In this document: positions 39,801 through 52,000 of the stretch, one piece after another
Layout: the number at the start of each line of letters is the position of its first letter
Position numbering within the stretch: position 1 is the first letter of the stretch
DNA from: Eudorina sp. 2006-703-Eu-15
Taxonomy: Eukaryota > Chlorophyta > Chlorophyceae > Chlamydomonadales > Volvocaceae
Direction of reading: 5' to 3'
NCBI GenBank assembly: GCA_003117195.1
Contig: BDSI01000243.1
Coordinates: 17,923 to 81,922 of the forward strand
DNA: 64,000 nt
Notes under the pieces: generated by a model
Databases searched by the model: none
What the model saw: only the letters and a program-made list of their open reading frames with translations
What the model was told of the DNA's origin: nothing
Translations under genes and position numbers: made by a program

Positions 39801-42286
39801 CTACAACTACTACGGCGCCGGGGGCCGCGGCGGCGGCGGCTTTGCCGCCGCCGCCGCCGCCAGTCGCATTCTGCGGCTGCGGCTGCGGCTGCGGCTGCTG
39901 CTGCGGCTGTGCGCAATTTTGCGGTTGTTGGATCTTGGGGGCGACCCCAGCGGACCCCGGGGGTGAGGGGGAGCCGGAGAGGGGCGGGGAGGAGGGCGAG
40001 GAGGAGGCGCCGGAGGATGCGGAGGAGGAGGCGCCGGCCGCCAGAGAGGAGGACAGCGACGAGGGCGGGGAGACGGACGCGGAGGACGAGGCGGAGGCGG
40101 AGGCGGAGGCGCCCGCGTCCGCCACGTCCCTGGCACCCCCCTGCGACTGCTGCTGCTGTGGCTGCTGCTGCGGCTGCTGCTGCTGCTGCTGATGGTGGCG
40201 GGGTTGGTGTGGGTGGTGGTGATGCCCACCGCCGCTCGCTGCGTCCCGGCCGGCGCTGGCTACTGCCGCCGCCGCCTCCTCCTCCGCGTCCGCCTCCACA
40301 TCGCCGTCCATCGGCGGGACAGCGGCCGGTACCGGCCCCTGGTGCTGGTGGTGCTGCTGGTGCTGGTGCTGGTGCTGGTGCTGGTGCTGGTGCTGCCGGG
40401 CTGCGGCCGCCGCTGCCGCCCTCTTGGCTGCGCGGTGGGCATCCAGCAGCCCCCGATAGCCTCCGCGGCTAAAGACCAGCTGACGGAAGCGGAAGCGAGG
40501 GGAGGGGGCGTGTGTGGGAGCGGGTATGGGAACTCGTAGGAAGGGCGTGTCAGGATTTGCGAGGGGGCCAGGGGGTCAGGGGGTCAGGGGGGTCGAGGGG
40601 TCAGCCTGGCCCAGACCCACCTCCCGATCGTCCTCCATCACGCTCTGCATCTTTACAGCACCCAAGCACCCGAAAGTCGTGAATCGGGCAGGCCGCAGCC
40701 AATTCCCACCCTCTGTGTGTCGCCGTCCCGTCGGAGGGACAGCGGCCGGTACCGCCCCCCCGTGGTGCCGGTGCTGGTGGTGCTGCTGGCTGGTGCTGGT
40801 GCTGGTGCTGCTGCCGGCAATCGTGAATCCGGCAGGCCACAGACATTATCCACCTCCCGGCTTCGGTTTTGGAACGGGTTTTTTTAACGCAACAATGCAG
40901 CCCGCTCACCTGTCTTGTGGGCAGCTGCAGTGGGGGGTCCGGGGCGGGAAGGGGCTGGCGGGCCACGCCCTTGGCCGCCCGTTCCCGCTCCGCCTGCTGC
41001 AGCCGGGCGCACTGCGGCTTGTGGCGCTGCCAGTGCTGACGCTGACAGTCTCGGGAGCTGTCCAGCGAGGGAGGGAGGGAGGGAGGGAGGGAGGGAGGGA
41101 GGGAGGGAGGGAGGGAGGGAGGGAGGGAGGAGGGAGGGAGGGAGGGAGGGAGGGAGGGAGGAGGGAGGGAGGGAGGAGGGAGGGAGGGAGGGAGGGAGGG
41201 AGGGAGGAGGGAGGGAGGGAGGGAGGGAGGGAGGGAGGGAGCGAGGGAGGGAGGGAGGGAGGGAGGGAGGGAGGGAGGGAGGGAGGGAGGGGAGGGATAT
41301 AGGGAATCGGCAGACATATTGAAAAGGGAGCGAGGGGGGCCAGGAGCCGGAGGAGAGGGAGGAGGCGGAAGGGACCAAGGGGGTGTAGATGGATCATGAA
41401 GGTGTGAGCGAAGGGAGGCGTAGGGAGGGGGGCCCAAGGGTGGAATGACAACAAGGGGGCGGATGCCCGGGGCGGGATATGGCCAGGCTTCCAGGGCAGG
41501 GAGTGGCGTGGGAAGGGAGGGGAGGGGAGGAGTTGGGGCGGGGAGGGGCGGGGGTGGGGCGGGGGTGGGAGGAAGGCAAGCGGCACACCGAGCCGGCGCA
41601 GAGTACGGCAAGCGGTTACGTAGGCAGCGAAGCAGCGCAAGGCGAGGAGGTCAACGCTCCTCGGGCTGAGATCAGCGGGGTTCTGATCTTGCATTGACAA
41701 AGCGTGCAATTTGGAACGAACTGGTAGGTTGCCTAATACCGCCGATACCGCCGCCGGCGGGTCACGGAAGCTGGGTCTCTCACCAATAGGCAGCCAGTTT
41801 GCAGTTACCGCACGTCTTCGGTGATGGGATGGAATCGCCACAGTTCAGGCAGACGCATTGCGCAGGCGCGGACAGCGCCGGTAGCGCTCCATCGCCGCAG
41901 GCATCTGAAGGGTCGGCCACCAGCTCATGCTCCTCAGGCTTGCGCATGTTTGCCACCTCCCACCAGTTTTTCTCCTGAGCAGCGGCCCGCCATGCCCAGA
42001 CGTTGCCGCCCGGAACACCGCGCGCGTCCATGCCGCCGTGCCGCCAGCTGCCAGACACCACAGCGCGGATAATCCTAAGGACAGCAATGAATCAAACGGC
42101 AGACAAGGGCCACAGCGTTCTCCAGTAAACTGATGGCCAGCCACTTAACACCTTTGCTGCTTGCCAGTTATGGAGTTATTGTTAATAGACCGGTCACAAG
42201 TTTCAATAGATAAGCATTCACGCCTGATCGTTCTAAAAACCGGCTTACCAGATAAGAAGGAATACTACGGCGAGGACAACAAACAT
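33866..42286 (-). CDS. MYND zinc-finger ubiquitin carboxyl-terminal hydrolase
   Basis: A USP-family cysteine protease that removes ubiquitin. Twelve exons on the minus strand: 42286-42249, 42074-41784, 41057-40910, 40650-40621, 40479-39527, 38968-38683, 38015-37668, 37352-37237, 36840-36666, 36503-36386, 36044-35899 and 35230-33866. The sum is 4,014 nt, 1,337 residues, with phase kept at every join. An N-terminal membrane helix (MFVVLAVVFLLI) is followed by a MYND finger (CLNCGDS..CGNCKLAAYCSRDC..HWQRHKPQC), as in plant MYND-type UBPs. The catalytic Cys is at about residue 445 (NSGNSCYAASAVQALL), with WCPACE, EDAHELLTKLLEAL, zinc pair RCERC, LAITLKRF, and the catalytic His at about 861 (GHYVAVV..WYRCDDDEV). 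A His-Gln repeat, long Gln/Ser/Ala tracts before the Cys box and a 450-residue disordered tail are unusual. Substrate is unknown. Confidence 0.92.
36895..37142. repeat. (GGGT/GGTT)n array in a deubiquitinase intron
   Basis: About 250 bp of GGTTGGGTGG and GGGTGGGT words lie in the intron between exons 37352-37237 and 36840-36666. It is G-rich on the plus strand. Pro/Thr/His and Gly/Trp/Val frames across it are artefacts. Confidence 0.9.
38039..38146 (+). repeat. Dispersed repeat, copy 1
   Basis: About 108 bp beginning ATATGGGTCGGGCAATGGGT and ending TGCCTGCTTAAGCAACACA match 59388-59497 in the same orientation at most positions. The copy lies in a deubiquitinase intron, 23 bases from the 3' splice site at 38016. 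No terminal repeat or coding capacity is visible. Confidence 0.85.
41069..41295. repeat. (GGGA)n array in a deubiquitinase intron
   Basis: About 225 bp of GGGA/GAGG repeats with occasional 3-base units lie in the intron between exons 42074-41784 and 41057-40910, ending about 12 bases from the acceptor of exon 41057. On the coding strand it is a pyrimidine run (CCCT), so it may act as an oversized polypyrimidine tract. Confidence 0.92.
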
Positions 42287-42503
42287 GCCCGCACCGCCCC
42301 GGGCATAGCTTGCGTAGAAAATAGAATCAGGTATTGAAATGCAAATGGGCGAGTGCATTTAGGCACGAGGACCCGCCTGGGTTGGCTAGTGGTGTTGCTG
42401 TACAAGGCTCCGTAAACCAACAAGAGTCGTCGTCCTGGCCACCTACTGACGTAGATTGTAGATCTGCTTGCGGCGTGGCTGCATGGTAGGCTGGCTGCTT
42501 TGT
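42287..42503. promoter_or_regulatory. Divergent promoter region, deubiquitinase / LRR gene
   Basis: Only 217 bp separate the two start codons, which face away from each other (ATG at 42286 on - and 42504 on +). The segment must hold both 5' UTRs and core promoters. No TATA element is obvious. Confidence 0.65.
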
Positions 42504-45500
42504 ATGAACTTCGGAACGTTTGGGCTTTTAGCATGGTCTTCGTCGCGACCGCAGGACGCCGCCGAAGTATCAGACGCATTAACCTCTGGAGAACTGCACC
42601 TGTCTGGCAGGTGAATTCCCAGTCAGCTTGTCGCTGGTTGTCCGCGCTGGTGGTCATTTCAGCAATCCAGCTCTTCCCGCGCGCAGGCAGCTCCCGGAGG
42701 TGCCACAGCTTGTGTTTGCGTGCTGTGGGCTCGTGCTCTTGGACCTTTCCGCGAACAGCCTGGTCGGTCTGCCGGCAGCGCTCTCCGAGCTCAAGGTACG
42801 TCCCCCGCTGCAGGCTCTCTCCCCACCTGACACCCACCCGCGGCCTGGAGACTGTTCTGGTCCCGTCCCCGCCGGCCCAGCGGGGTAGCTCGTCCGCCGC
42901 CGCTTCCATGTCTGGACCCGACTCGGGCCTTACGTCGGGCCGCACCGCGGTGTCACCTACCATACGTCGGTGTCTACACATGCCATGGTGCGGCCTGCTG
43001 CCCTGTCTGCCCCGCTCTGACACTCCATCTCGCGCAACACCCCCCCTTCTCGGGACCCCAGAGTCTGACCTCCCTGGACGTGTCCTTCAACCAGCTCCGA
43101 GAGCTGCCCGCCTGCCTGGGGGCGCTGTCCTCCCTGACCTGCCTCAAGGCCAGCTACAACCAGATCGAGCGGCTGAGTCCGCAGGTGGGGCCCCAGGGGT
43201 GGGGTGGAGTAGGTGGGGTGGGGTGGGGCCAGGGGGTGGGGTGGGGTGGGGTCCGAAGGGAGGGAGGGGCCCGAGGGGGGCCCCTGGGCACCGCATGGCA
43301 CCGCACCCCGGCGGTGGCGCACATTGCATCGCAGCAGGCCTCTGCCTGCGGGACGGGAAAGGAGGAGGTCTACCCAGCCAGGCCGTGAGAGCTCATTGCC
43401 GGGGCTCTGACGAAGGCTGCTCCTCGCTGAGGACCAGGTCCGTCCTGGGCCTGATTCTCAGCGAGGGGAGGAGCTGTTACCTCCGCCCCTCCCTCACCCG
43501 CTGTGAGAACCACGCTACACACATAAATACGCACATACACAGCGGCTCAGTTTTCTTATCCACACATACACACACCACCGCCACGGCAACCTCCGCATCC
43601 CGCGCCGCCGTCCCCCCAGGCCCTGATCGGCCTGGGCCCCACCCTCGCGGAGCTGCACCTCGGGGACAACGCTCTGACCGCCGCCGGCCTGCCGCCCCAG
43701 CTGGGCTGTCTGTCACGCCTGCGGCACCTGGACCTGCGCTACAACCACAGCCTCAGCGCTCTGCCGGCGGAGATCGCCCACCTAGCGACGCCCTTACCAG
43801 CATCAGGAGCGGGGCCAGCTCCAGGAGCAGGAACAGGAAAGGGAGAGGCGACAGGCGCTGCGCAGGGTGGCGGCTCGGCGCCGGCGTCGCGGGGGCTCGC
43901 GAGTCGTGGGGGCCCTCCCGGAACCGCAGGCCGGCAGCTCCAGACCTCCCCCGGGGGGTCCCTCCGGTACCTGGAGATAGAGGGCTGTCCGCTGGGGCAG
44001 GAAGCGGGCGTGGACAGCGCCGGCGGCAGCAGGCCCGGCACGGCAAGCAAGCAGCAGCAGCAGCTGAAGCAGCAGCAGCACCAGGCGGTGTACCAGCGGC
44101 TGCAGGCGGCCGCGGCGGCGGTCGAGGCGGCGGAGGCCAGCGGCGCGGGGCCGGCGGCGGAGGCGGCGGCGCAGCGGGGTCTGTCGGAGGCGCTGCGGCA
44201 GCTGAAGCAGCTCGCGCCACCACCGGGGGGGGAATCCGCGGCCGCATCCACGTGCTCGTCCGCACAGCAGAGCCAGGGGTCTGCCGCGACGGCGTCCAGG
44301 GAGGGATCCGCCGCGGCGGGGGCGGCGGCGGCGCGGAGCGCCGCGGGCGGGCCCGGGACTGGGACCGCGGCCGCCAACGGCACAGTCGATTTGCTCGTGC
44401 TAGGGGCGAGCGGCCCGCCGCCGCGGTCGCAGCCCGCGGGTGCGAGGGCGCGTCAGGATCTGCCGAATGGGCCTGGGAGCGGCCGCGCCGCCCCCGCCGC
44501 CGGGCAGCGACCGGCCCCTCACCCGCACATAAAGGGTCGGGTCCTCAAAGTGGGGGCTGACGGCGACCCCGCAACGGACCCGGACGCGGCGGGGGCGGGG
44601 CCTCCCCGCTCGCCCATGCTGGATCTGCGGAACAGCCACGCAGATCTCGAGATGTCGTACGTGGACGAGGAGGACGGCGACCCGGGGATCAACATCGTCG
44701 GGGGTACGGCGGCGGCGGCGGCGGGGGGGCACGAGCAGCTGCAGTCGCCGCTGTCCCCCGGGGCGGAGGCCCATGGGTCGGTGGGCGCGGCGCTGGCGGC
44801 GGCGCTGGAGGAGCTGTCGGAGCTGCCGCCCGCCGCGGCGGCGGCCATGTACCGGTCGCTGGATATGGTGGCGGCGGGAGTGCAGGTGGGCACATCGGTA
44901 AATGTGTGTGTAAAAAGATATATGTGTGTATATATACGACATATGTGTGTGTTTATCGCTACAGAGTGGATAGGTTTCCGGGCCCTGTGTAAGATTCGAT
45001 TTATGATGATGATAATGTCAACCGAGTAGACCCAACCCAACCCAACCACACCTTGACCGAACCGAACTTGCCGATAGGGGGCTGGGGTTGGGATTCGGGA
45101 TTTGGGTTGGGATGAAAGAAGGCACCGACCCCAAGGAAAACAACCATGCGGTGGCAAGTACTGAGCACGGGTGTGGGATGGTGTTGGGACGGCGTCGGGG
45201 TGAAGCAAAGCCACGACTGCTGGCCCGTCCGGGTGTCCGAGAGGGTCGGGTCGATGACGTGTGTGTTTAGATAAGAGACCCGCCTGATCCAAACCAAGAA
45301 CAAATATCCGACGTGTGTGTGTGTGTGTGTTTAGAAATGCAACCCGCCCGTGTGTGTGTGTGTGTGTGTGGATGTGGGCGGGGGCTTGCCGCCAGCTCGC
45401 GCTTCATGTTGAGCTCTTTTGACCCGGCGTCCGTCCGTCCATCCGTCCGTCCGTCCATCCGTCCGCCCCCTCTGGGGCGGCTGCCACTCGTACTCGCTTA

Positions 45501-46495
45501 ACCCCTCTTCTCCCTAAACACACACACCGCAGGAGATGCGCGAGGGGCGGCCGCTCTCCAGGGGCGGCACCGCCCACTCCGCCGCCTCTGCCGCCGCCGC
45601 CGGCTCCCCCGGCCCGGGCGCGGGCGCGCCGCCGCTGGGGCGCCCCCTCACCTCCTCCGTCTCCCGCCCCGGCTCCCACCACCTGCGCCGGCCCGGCAGC
45701 AGCAGCAGCTACAGCCATGACCCCATGCGCCCCCGGACCTCCGCCTCATCGGCCGGCAGCCGCCCCGGCTCTTCGGCGGGACCCGTGGCCGCCTCCGCCG
45801 CTGGTGCTGCTCCTGCTGGCGGCTTCACGCAGCACTTCCAACAGCTCGCTCAACAGCGGCAGCAGCTGACGGGCGCGTTGGCGCTTCTCGCGGATGCGGG
45901 CATGGGCCCAGCGGCCGCCGCGGCGCAAGGCCCATCCGGCAGCCGTGGCGGGGGCGGCGGCGGCGTGGGCGGTGCGGGGTCAGCTTCGGCGGTGGCTGCG
46001 ACGCCTGCGGCCGCGGCGGCGGTGGCTGGGCCTGGCGGGGAGGCTGGGGGCGGTCTTGGCTCTCTGGCGCCCATCACCTTCCCGCTGGCCTCCGGCGTGA
46101 GAGGCATGTTGAGGGGGGTGGCGGGAGCCGGGGCGGGCCGGGGCGCCGCGCTGTCCTGCGCCGCCGCCGCCACCGCTTCAACGGCGACAGCGACTGGGTC
46201 GACCGCGGGGTCGTCGTCGTCAGCGGGGGCGCCGGCTGGGCCGGCGGCGGATCGAGGTGGAGGGGGGAGCGGTGGGGAGGCGCATCCGCATCCGCGTCCT
46301 CAGCTGCAGACGAGGGCGGAGGAGCAGGCGGAGGCGGAGGCTGGTGGTGGTGGTGATTCGGAGCTGGCCGCTGAGTTGGACCGACTGGCGGTGGTGCGGC
46401 GGCTGCTGGCGGGTCGCAGTCCGGATCTGGTCAGGGCGCTGGATGAGACCGTGTTCGAGGGGGAGGGGGGCGAGGGGGAGGGGGAGGAGGGGTAG
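42504..46495 (+). CDS. Leucine-rich-repeat protein with long disordered tail
   Basis: Five exons with kept phase: 42504-42610, 42687-42795, 43062-43184, 43620-44885 and 45533-46495. The total is 855 residues. The first 150-160 residues contain about four plant/small-type LRRs: LVLLDLSANSLVGLP, LTSLDVSFNQLRELP, LTCLKASYNQIERL and LAELHLGDNALTAAGLP, then LRHLDLRYNHSLSALP. Consensus LxxLxLSxNxLxxLP is clear. The remaining 650 residues are Ala/Gly/Ser/Gln-rich with a Gln-Lys run near 44045, acidic patches and no recognised domain. LRRs usually bind protein partners; the partner is unknown. The gene is head to head with the deubiquitinase. Confidence 0.85.
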
Positions 46496-47249
46496 CGGGG
46501 TGCGCGTGGGTTGTCCCAGCTGATTTGGGGGGGGGGTGATTAGAGAGGGGAGGGAGCGGCGAGGTAACATCTGCGGTTATCGGTTGTGCGGTTGAGCCAG
46601 GCGTGCGGCTGTGGTGGTGTGAGGTAAAATATTTAGGGATAAGGGGGCTGGACGAGTGGGATGGGTAGGGAACAGGGATAAGAGGGCTGGCTGTTGAGGA
46701 GGGCAGCGGCGTCAGGCATGGCGCTGCACTGTACTCGTTCGGAATCTGACGTGAGGCCCTTGACGTGTGCCGTTGCACCCCCGCGCTGTCCGTCTGGGCG
46801 GGCGGGCACAGCAATGATGAGAGACAGACGTCGCGGATGCCGTACATGTCCTGTGCTTGCTATTGATGCTGGGCTCTGGATGGCCTTGGGTTGGAATCCA
46901 TTTATTGCCGTACTGGCCGTACAGAACCTGTACTCGTCTTAATCACTCGAAGAGATCTGCATGATGGGCGGGCATCCCTAAACCCTTCCGTGGCCACATG
47001 AATCTGTCGCTACACACAGGCCGACCGCTGTTCAGCACGGCACACCCTTCCGCCACTTAATGGAATTACTCACGACATATTTAGATCGTACGACGTACAG
47101 GTGTATGCAAAATGTGTCGAATTTAAAAAAGAGCCATCTGCTGCGCACATCAACGACGACGGCGCGCATCAACGACCAAGACTCCCAGCGATGCGGCCGT
47201 CGATGGCCGCCCCCACTTGCCCTCCTCCTCTCCTCCCTGCTCGGCCCCG

Positions 47250-47340
47250 GTACCGCACCACGTAAGTATACTGAGTTATGCTGGGTGTGCCCGGGTTCGT
47301 TCTTCGGGTTAATTTCTTTTTTCAATTTAGCCCCCTCCCC
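47250..47340 (-). repeat. Dispersed repeat pair, inverted copy
   Basis: About 90 bp, read on the minus strand, match 63418-63502 on the plus strand at most positions. Shared words include TTAAATTGAAAAAA, GGGCACACCCAGCATAA, AGTATACTTACG and GGTGCGGTAC. It is an unclassified mobile or satellite fragment; the shared CTTACG end could also reflect reused splice-like sequence. Confidence 0.8.
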
Positions 47341-48674
47341 CCCCTCCCAACCGTCCCAACAACCTGAGATCTGCGCGGTTCCGGCAGAGCAGCATCCACC
47401 CGCCAGCTGCCCAGCCCTAATCCGGACAAGAACCTTCCGAGCGCGCACGATATTCTTCTCTACCGTACTTCCCATTCCTGATCACACATGAAAACACAGG
47501 GCTCTCCCTTTGCGGTCCGCTGGCGGCACCCCTCCTTGGAGGCTCTGCAGCCGTCAGCACGTGACCGTTGGTATTACATACATACAAAGAGCCAGGGAGC
47601 CGCACCGCAACTGCCCTTCCCCGAGCTCCTGTGTGACCCAGCACCTCGTGCGCGTCATTCCGTCGGGACCGGACCCCCAAAACGTGGCGCTGCACTGCCT
47701 CCGAGGGCAGGCCGCTAGAGCACCACCACACCGCTCGAGAGGGACACCAGCTCCGAAACCGCACTCATGGCGCCCACACGAATGGATCACGACGACATCC
47801 CCCTCATCCCAAACCAGTGTCAAATACTTTGCCCGCCGTGGTCGCGTGGCCCCTCAAGGAGCAATCACGATATACCGCACGCACTCATCTCGACGCCCCC
47901 GTCGCTTCCAACATCTGGCCTTCCGGCCTGTGGGCCCGTCCCTCCTCCAAACAACGCCCTGTCCTCACCGCCCCTCAAGAACCGTCCATCACTCGAGACA
48001 GCTGTAACCCAATCACCGTCCTAGCCCCCCCACCTCCTCCATGCCCCTTCCGTATCTTCACATGCATCGCACACATACAGAAACACATACAGGTCTGGAT
48101 CCCACGTGGCTCGCGACTCCGTCCACCAGGGGCCCCACGCACGCAGCCGTTTCGCATGATTGTACGCTAGGTACGGTACTTCCTGGAGCATCCGGTACTT
48201 CCTGAACCCCCCCTTTTTCCCAACGGCTTATACCCCAAGGGCCCAGTCCAGTGAGACCTCCGTCCGCGGAGGCCGTCTGGGGACCCTCCACAGCCCCATC
48301 CACTGGCGCCCTTCCGCCACCCCTAAACCCTAAACCCTACCCTTCCTGTCTTTTTAACCCCACCCTTCCTCCCTCCCCACACCCGCCATCCACCCGGCTG
48401 GGCGGCGCTCCTTTGCGATCAACTCACCTTTGATTCAGGGATCCGCATCAAGCAGCCCCTCCAGAGACCCGCCGCACGAGGCAACCGCACGAGGCAAACG
48501 TGTCCTCACCCCCGATACCAGGTGGGCGCGTGGCGCCGGCCCCCTCCCCCACGCCGGCCAGCCAGCGCTACGCCACTGCCCCCCCGCGCCGCCCCGGGGG
48601 AGCCGCCGCACAGGCAGGGCGTCCCCTGTCCCGCCTGCCAGTCCCCTTCTTGGGGCTTCTGAAGCACTCGTGAG

Positions 48675-48743
48675 CGCACCACCACCACCACCACCACCAC
48701 CGCCACCACCACCACCACCACCACCGCCGCCGCCGCCACCACT
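48675..48743. repeat. (ACC)n / (GCC)n microsatellite
   Basis: About 23 trinucleotide units of CAC/CCA with CCG interruptions. Poly-Pro, poly-Gly and poly-Trp frames across it are artefacts. Confidence 0.93.
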
Positions 48744-49008
48744 TGTCAAGGTAACGGTCTAGGGTCCGCGTGCTTGTGATTGTCCGTTCTCGGTCGGCGG
48801 GGATGAGCGTCACCCCCAGCGGCCACAGGGCCCCCTCATCTCACGCGCTACGGATGTGACGGCCCGGGTTCCTCCCCGTCCAGGCAGCTCTACGACCAGA
48901 CAAACTCACACCAGCCAGAAGGGGCTGCCTGTCCCCATCCAGGCGCCCTCGGAACCCCCCGCCATCAACCCCCGCAGCTCCTGAGGCGGCTGCTGCTCCT
49001 GAGGCGCC

Positions 49009-52000
49009 TCACTTGATGAGCCGGAAGCACTGGTTCGCCACATAGTACTCGCCCGCCTGAGGGGTGGCGGGGGGGCGGGGTAGTGCAGCCGTGCGAGGGG
49101 TGTCAGGGGCGGCATATGATACAAGCATACAACGGACGTGAGTAGAGACAAAGGGGGTGAGGGCCGGAGGGGGCGAGTGTGGCACGCTCGACGACGCGGG
49201 AGTGCTGTATGGGGACTGGATGACAGGGGCGGCGAGGGGCGGGTGCGGGGCGGTGCGGAGAGTGCCGCCCAGGCACCCAACCGATGGGGGCTCACCCCGA
49301 ACGGTTCCGCCATTCACTGATACACACGCACGGCGTGTCTCGTGCCTTATAATTGCCGGGCACGCGCCGCGCGCAACCCACATTCGCGCTCTGCGAACCC
49401 TGTTCCATTTATCATTCACAAATGTAGATGTCTTAAGTCTTATCCTCTACACCCGCTCACGTTGCAGCCCCTGTTGCATAGGGTAACTAAATTGCAGGTC
49501 ATTCGGTAAGTAAGATGGGCCTGGGCGGTTTGGGCCAGGGTCCATCCTCTACACGTGCGCTCACGTGCATCTGGCTGAGGATGAATATCTCGGTGAAGGG
49601 CTGCGGCACGTCCACGGAGGCGGGGGACTCCAGCTGCCCGGCCACGTGAACCAGCGCGCTGCCGTCCTGCGACACAAGGAGGGGCGCAGCGGCGGGGGGC
49701 ACACGGGGAGGGGGGGGGACGAGGTTGAGGCGCGGGCCACACGGGTAGGCTTACGTCGTCCCGCGAGGCCGGGCGCAAGGGGCAGTGCAGGAAGGCAGGA
49801 ACCGCATCCCCGGCGGAAGCGCTGCGCCTGCGTCTACGGACTTACGGGCTCGTTATGTCTTGACCGTTACAAGGTGGACCCGTGTCCCAACCGGGCACGT
49901 CGTGCTGTGGTCCGTGGGGCGTTAGATAACATGTCCGCGGCTGCCCGGCTGGTACAGTCCGTCCGTCCGTCCGTCCGTCCGTCCAATGCAGGCGCGATTC
50001 AACTGCTCGTGTCCCTTCCCTTCTCTGTCTCTCTCTGTCTCTCTCTGTCTCCCTCTGTCTCTGTCTCTCTCTGTCTCTGTCCCTCTCTCCCCCCCCGACC
50101 CCTCCCCCCCCCCCGACTTACAAAGCCCAGCGGCTGGCACTGCACCTCCACCACCTGGTGGGTCACTTTCCATCCCGTGTGCATGTGGGCCACCTCGTGC
50201 AGCTTGGCCAGGATGGCGTCACAGCCCGTAGCCGCCTCGCCGTCGTAGCGCAGCGTCTGGCAGGCGGGGCAGAGCAGCAGCGGGGGCAGGGCGGTAGGGG
50301 GAATACGGGAGCAGGGGGATAGAGAAAGGCAACCCAGACCCTAGAAACCCAAACCCAGAAAGTAGGGGGAGTAGGGGGCAGCAGGGAGCGCGCAGAGTTC
50401 GTGTGTGGACTGCGGATGGAGCTGGAGCTGCGACAGGCAGGCGGGTAGGGATGGGCCCAAACGTATCCCAGGTGCACCTGCTAACCCGTCGTGCAGCTCC
50501 CGACGTTGCTCTCGGCCCGAGAGCGCCACCCCCCTGGAGCATATCTGGACCCCGCACTCCATCCATCGGGTCCCACCTCTTTTCCAGTCATCCGCATCCA
50601 CTGCTGCTGTGAATCTGTGAATCTGATCTGATTTCATTAAACGGGCAATTACTCTCAAGACCTCGCGTCCCTGTCCCTTCATGGCCCAACAGTCCCAAGG
50701 GCGTCGACCACTCGTCCCTTAGACCCTTCAACAACCCCCGCCCCGCAATGCGCGCACCCACCACAACACACACCATACGGGACCCTGCAGCCGGGTTGGT
50801 TGTTCCTCTAGGGTTCGTGTCTTGCCCCCCGCCCCCCCAGGGCCCCCCTCCCCAAGGCCCCCCCAAGGGCCCCCCCAAGGTCCCCCACCCACCGACTCCT
50901 TGGAGTACAGCGGAGCCAGGTCCGGCAGCCGGGAAACCCCCGCGTTGAGCAGCGCGTAGTAGTTGTACGCAAACACGATGGCGATCTCGTCCAGCTTGTC
51001 GTGCGGGTTGAACACGCACTGCATGAACGCCTTGAGACTGACCGGGTCGGAGGCGTACTGATGGGTTGGTGTGGGGAGAGAGAGAGAGAGATGGCAGCCG
51101 GGGCGAGAGCAGGTGGGGTTTGGGATGGAGTTTGGGGTTTTGTTTTTGGGTGGGGTGGACTTGGGCGGGATGAGGTGAGGGGGTTTGGGTGGGATGAGGC
51201 TTGGGGGTTTTTGGGTGGGGTGGAGTTGCTGGGACCCCCTCGAAGAGCGACACCCGTCCGGCCCCGCCTTGATACAATGTCAATAAAGACAGCGTAACCG
51301 CCGGCCCCCCCCTGATTGATCACCCGTCTCCCTCTCCGGGCCCGCCCGTCGGCAGTGACCCACGGATAAGTGCATTCCCTCACAGCGCTCACCCTCTCGT
51401 CAACCCCTTCCCAACACGGCATCTCCATCGTTCCTCCCGCAATTCAGCTTGGGCCCTCTGTTAGGCCGTCCCATTGCGCATTGCTATTTCTTCACAACAG
51501 TCCCTCTCCCCCCTGCCACTCCCCCGTTGTCATTTGAATCTCCCAACACACCCTTTCCCTCTCCACCTCTCCCCTCCCCTCCGCTCACCTTGGTGATGAA
51601 GGGGTGGCTCAGCAGCTTCTCCGCCATGGGTCGGCGGTGCGGGTCCTTGGCCAGACACTGCTTCACAAAGTCCCGGAACTCCTCACTGTAGGCACCCGCG
51701 GGGGGCAGCGGCGCCTCCTCTTGGAGCACCTGGACAGACAGACAGACAGACGTGACATGACAGACGGACAAGACAAACATGGAGACAAGATAGACAGACA
51801 GACAGACAGGCAGACAGACAGACAGAAAGGGGCGGGGGGTAGAGCAAGCACAGGCCCTGGGTATCAACGGGGCTGCCGCTCTGACGGCCACATGAGAAGG
51901 CCGGGGGCCGGGCGCACCCTCCTCCTCTCCCGCCCTGTGTCAATCCATTCAACCTCCGCTCCCCGTCCTTCCCAACCCCACGCCCAATATCGCCATCCCC

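Larger units (their letters stand above)
46496..49008. other. Intergenic region between convergent LRR and MKK3 genes
   Basis: Both flanking genes end here. I find no supported gene. Contents are a dispersed repeat (47250-47340), two CCCTAAA words at 48324-48341 that match the plant telomere unit, and an (ACC)n run at 48675-48743. Open frames in the interval lack start, splice and family support. Confidence 0.55.

Noticed and set aside
40601..41841. Pro/Ser/Leu-rich frames with SLPPSLPPS repeats
   Set aside because: Translation of the (GGGA)n intron array fused to part of the real MYND exon.
47032..48170. Several 60-165 codon frames between the LRR and MKK3 genes
   Set aside because: Overlapping, no family similarity, and partly composed of a dispersed repeat.
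48324..48341. CCCTAAACCCTAAACCC as a telomere or interstitial telomere
   Set aside because: Only about two and a half units inside ordinary intergenic DNA; consistent with plant-type telomeres but too short to call.
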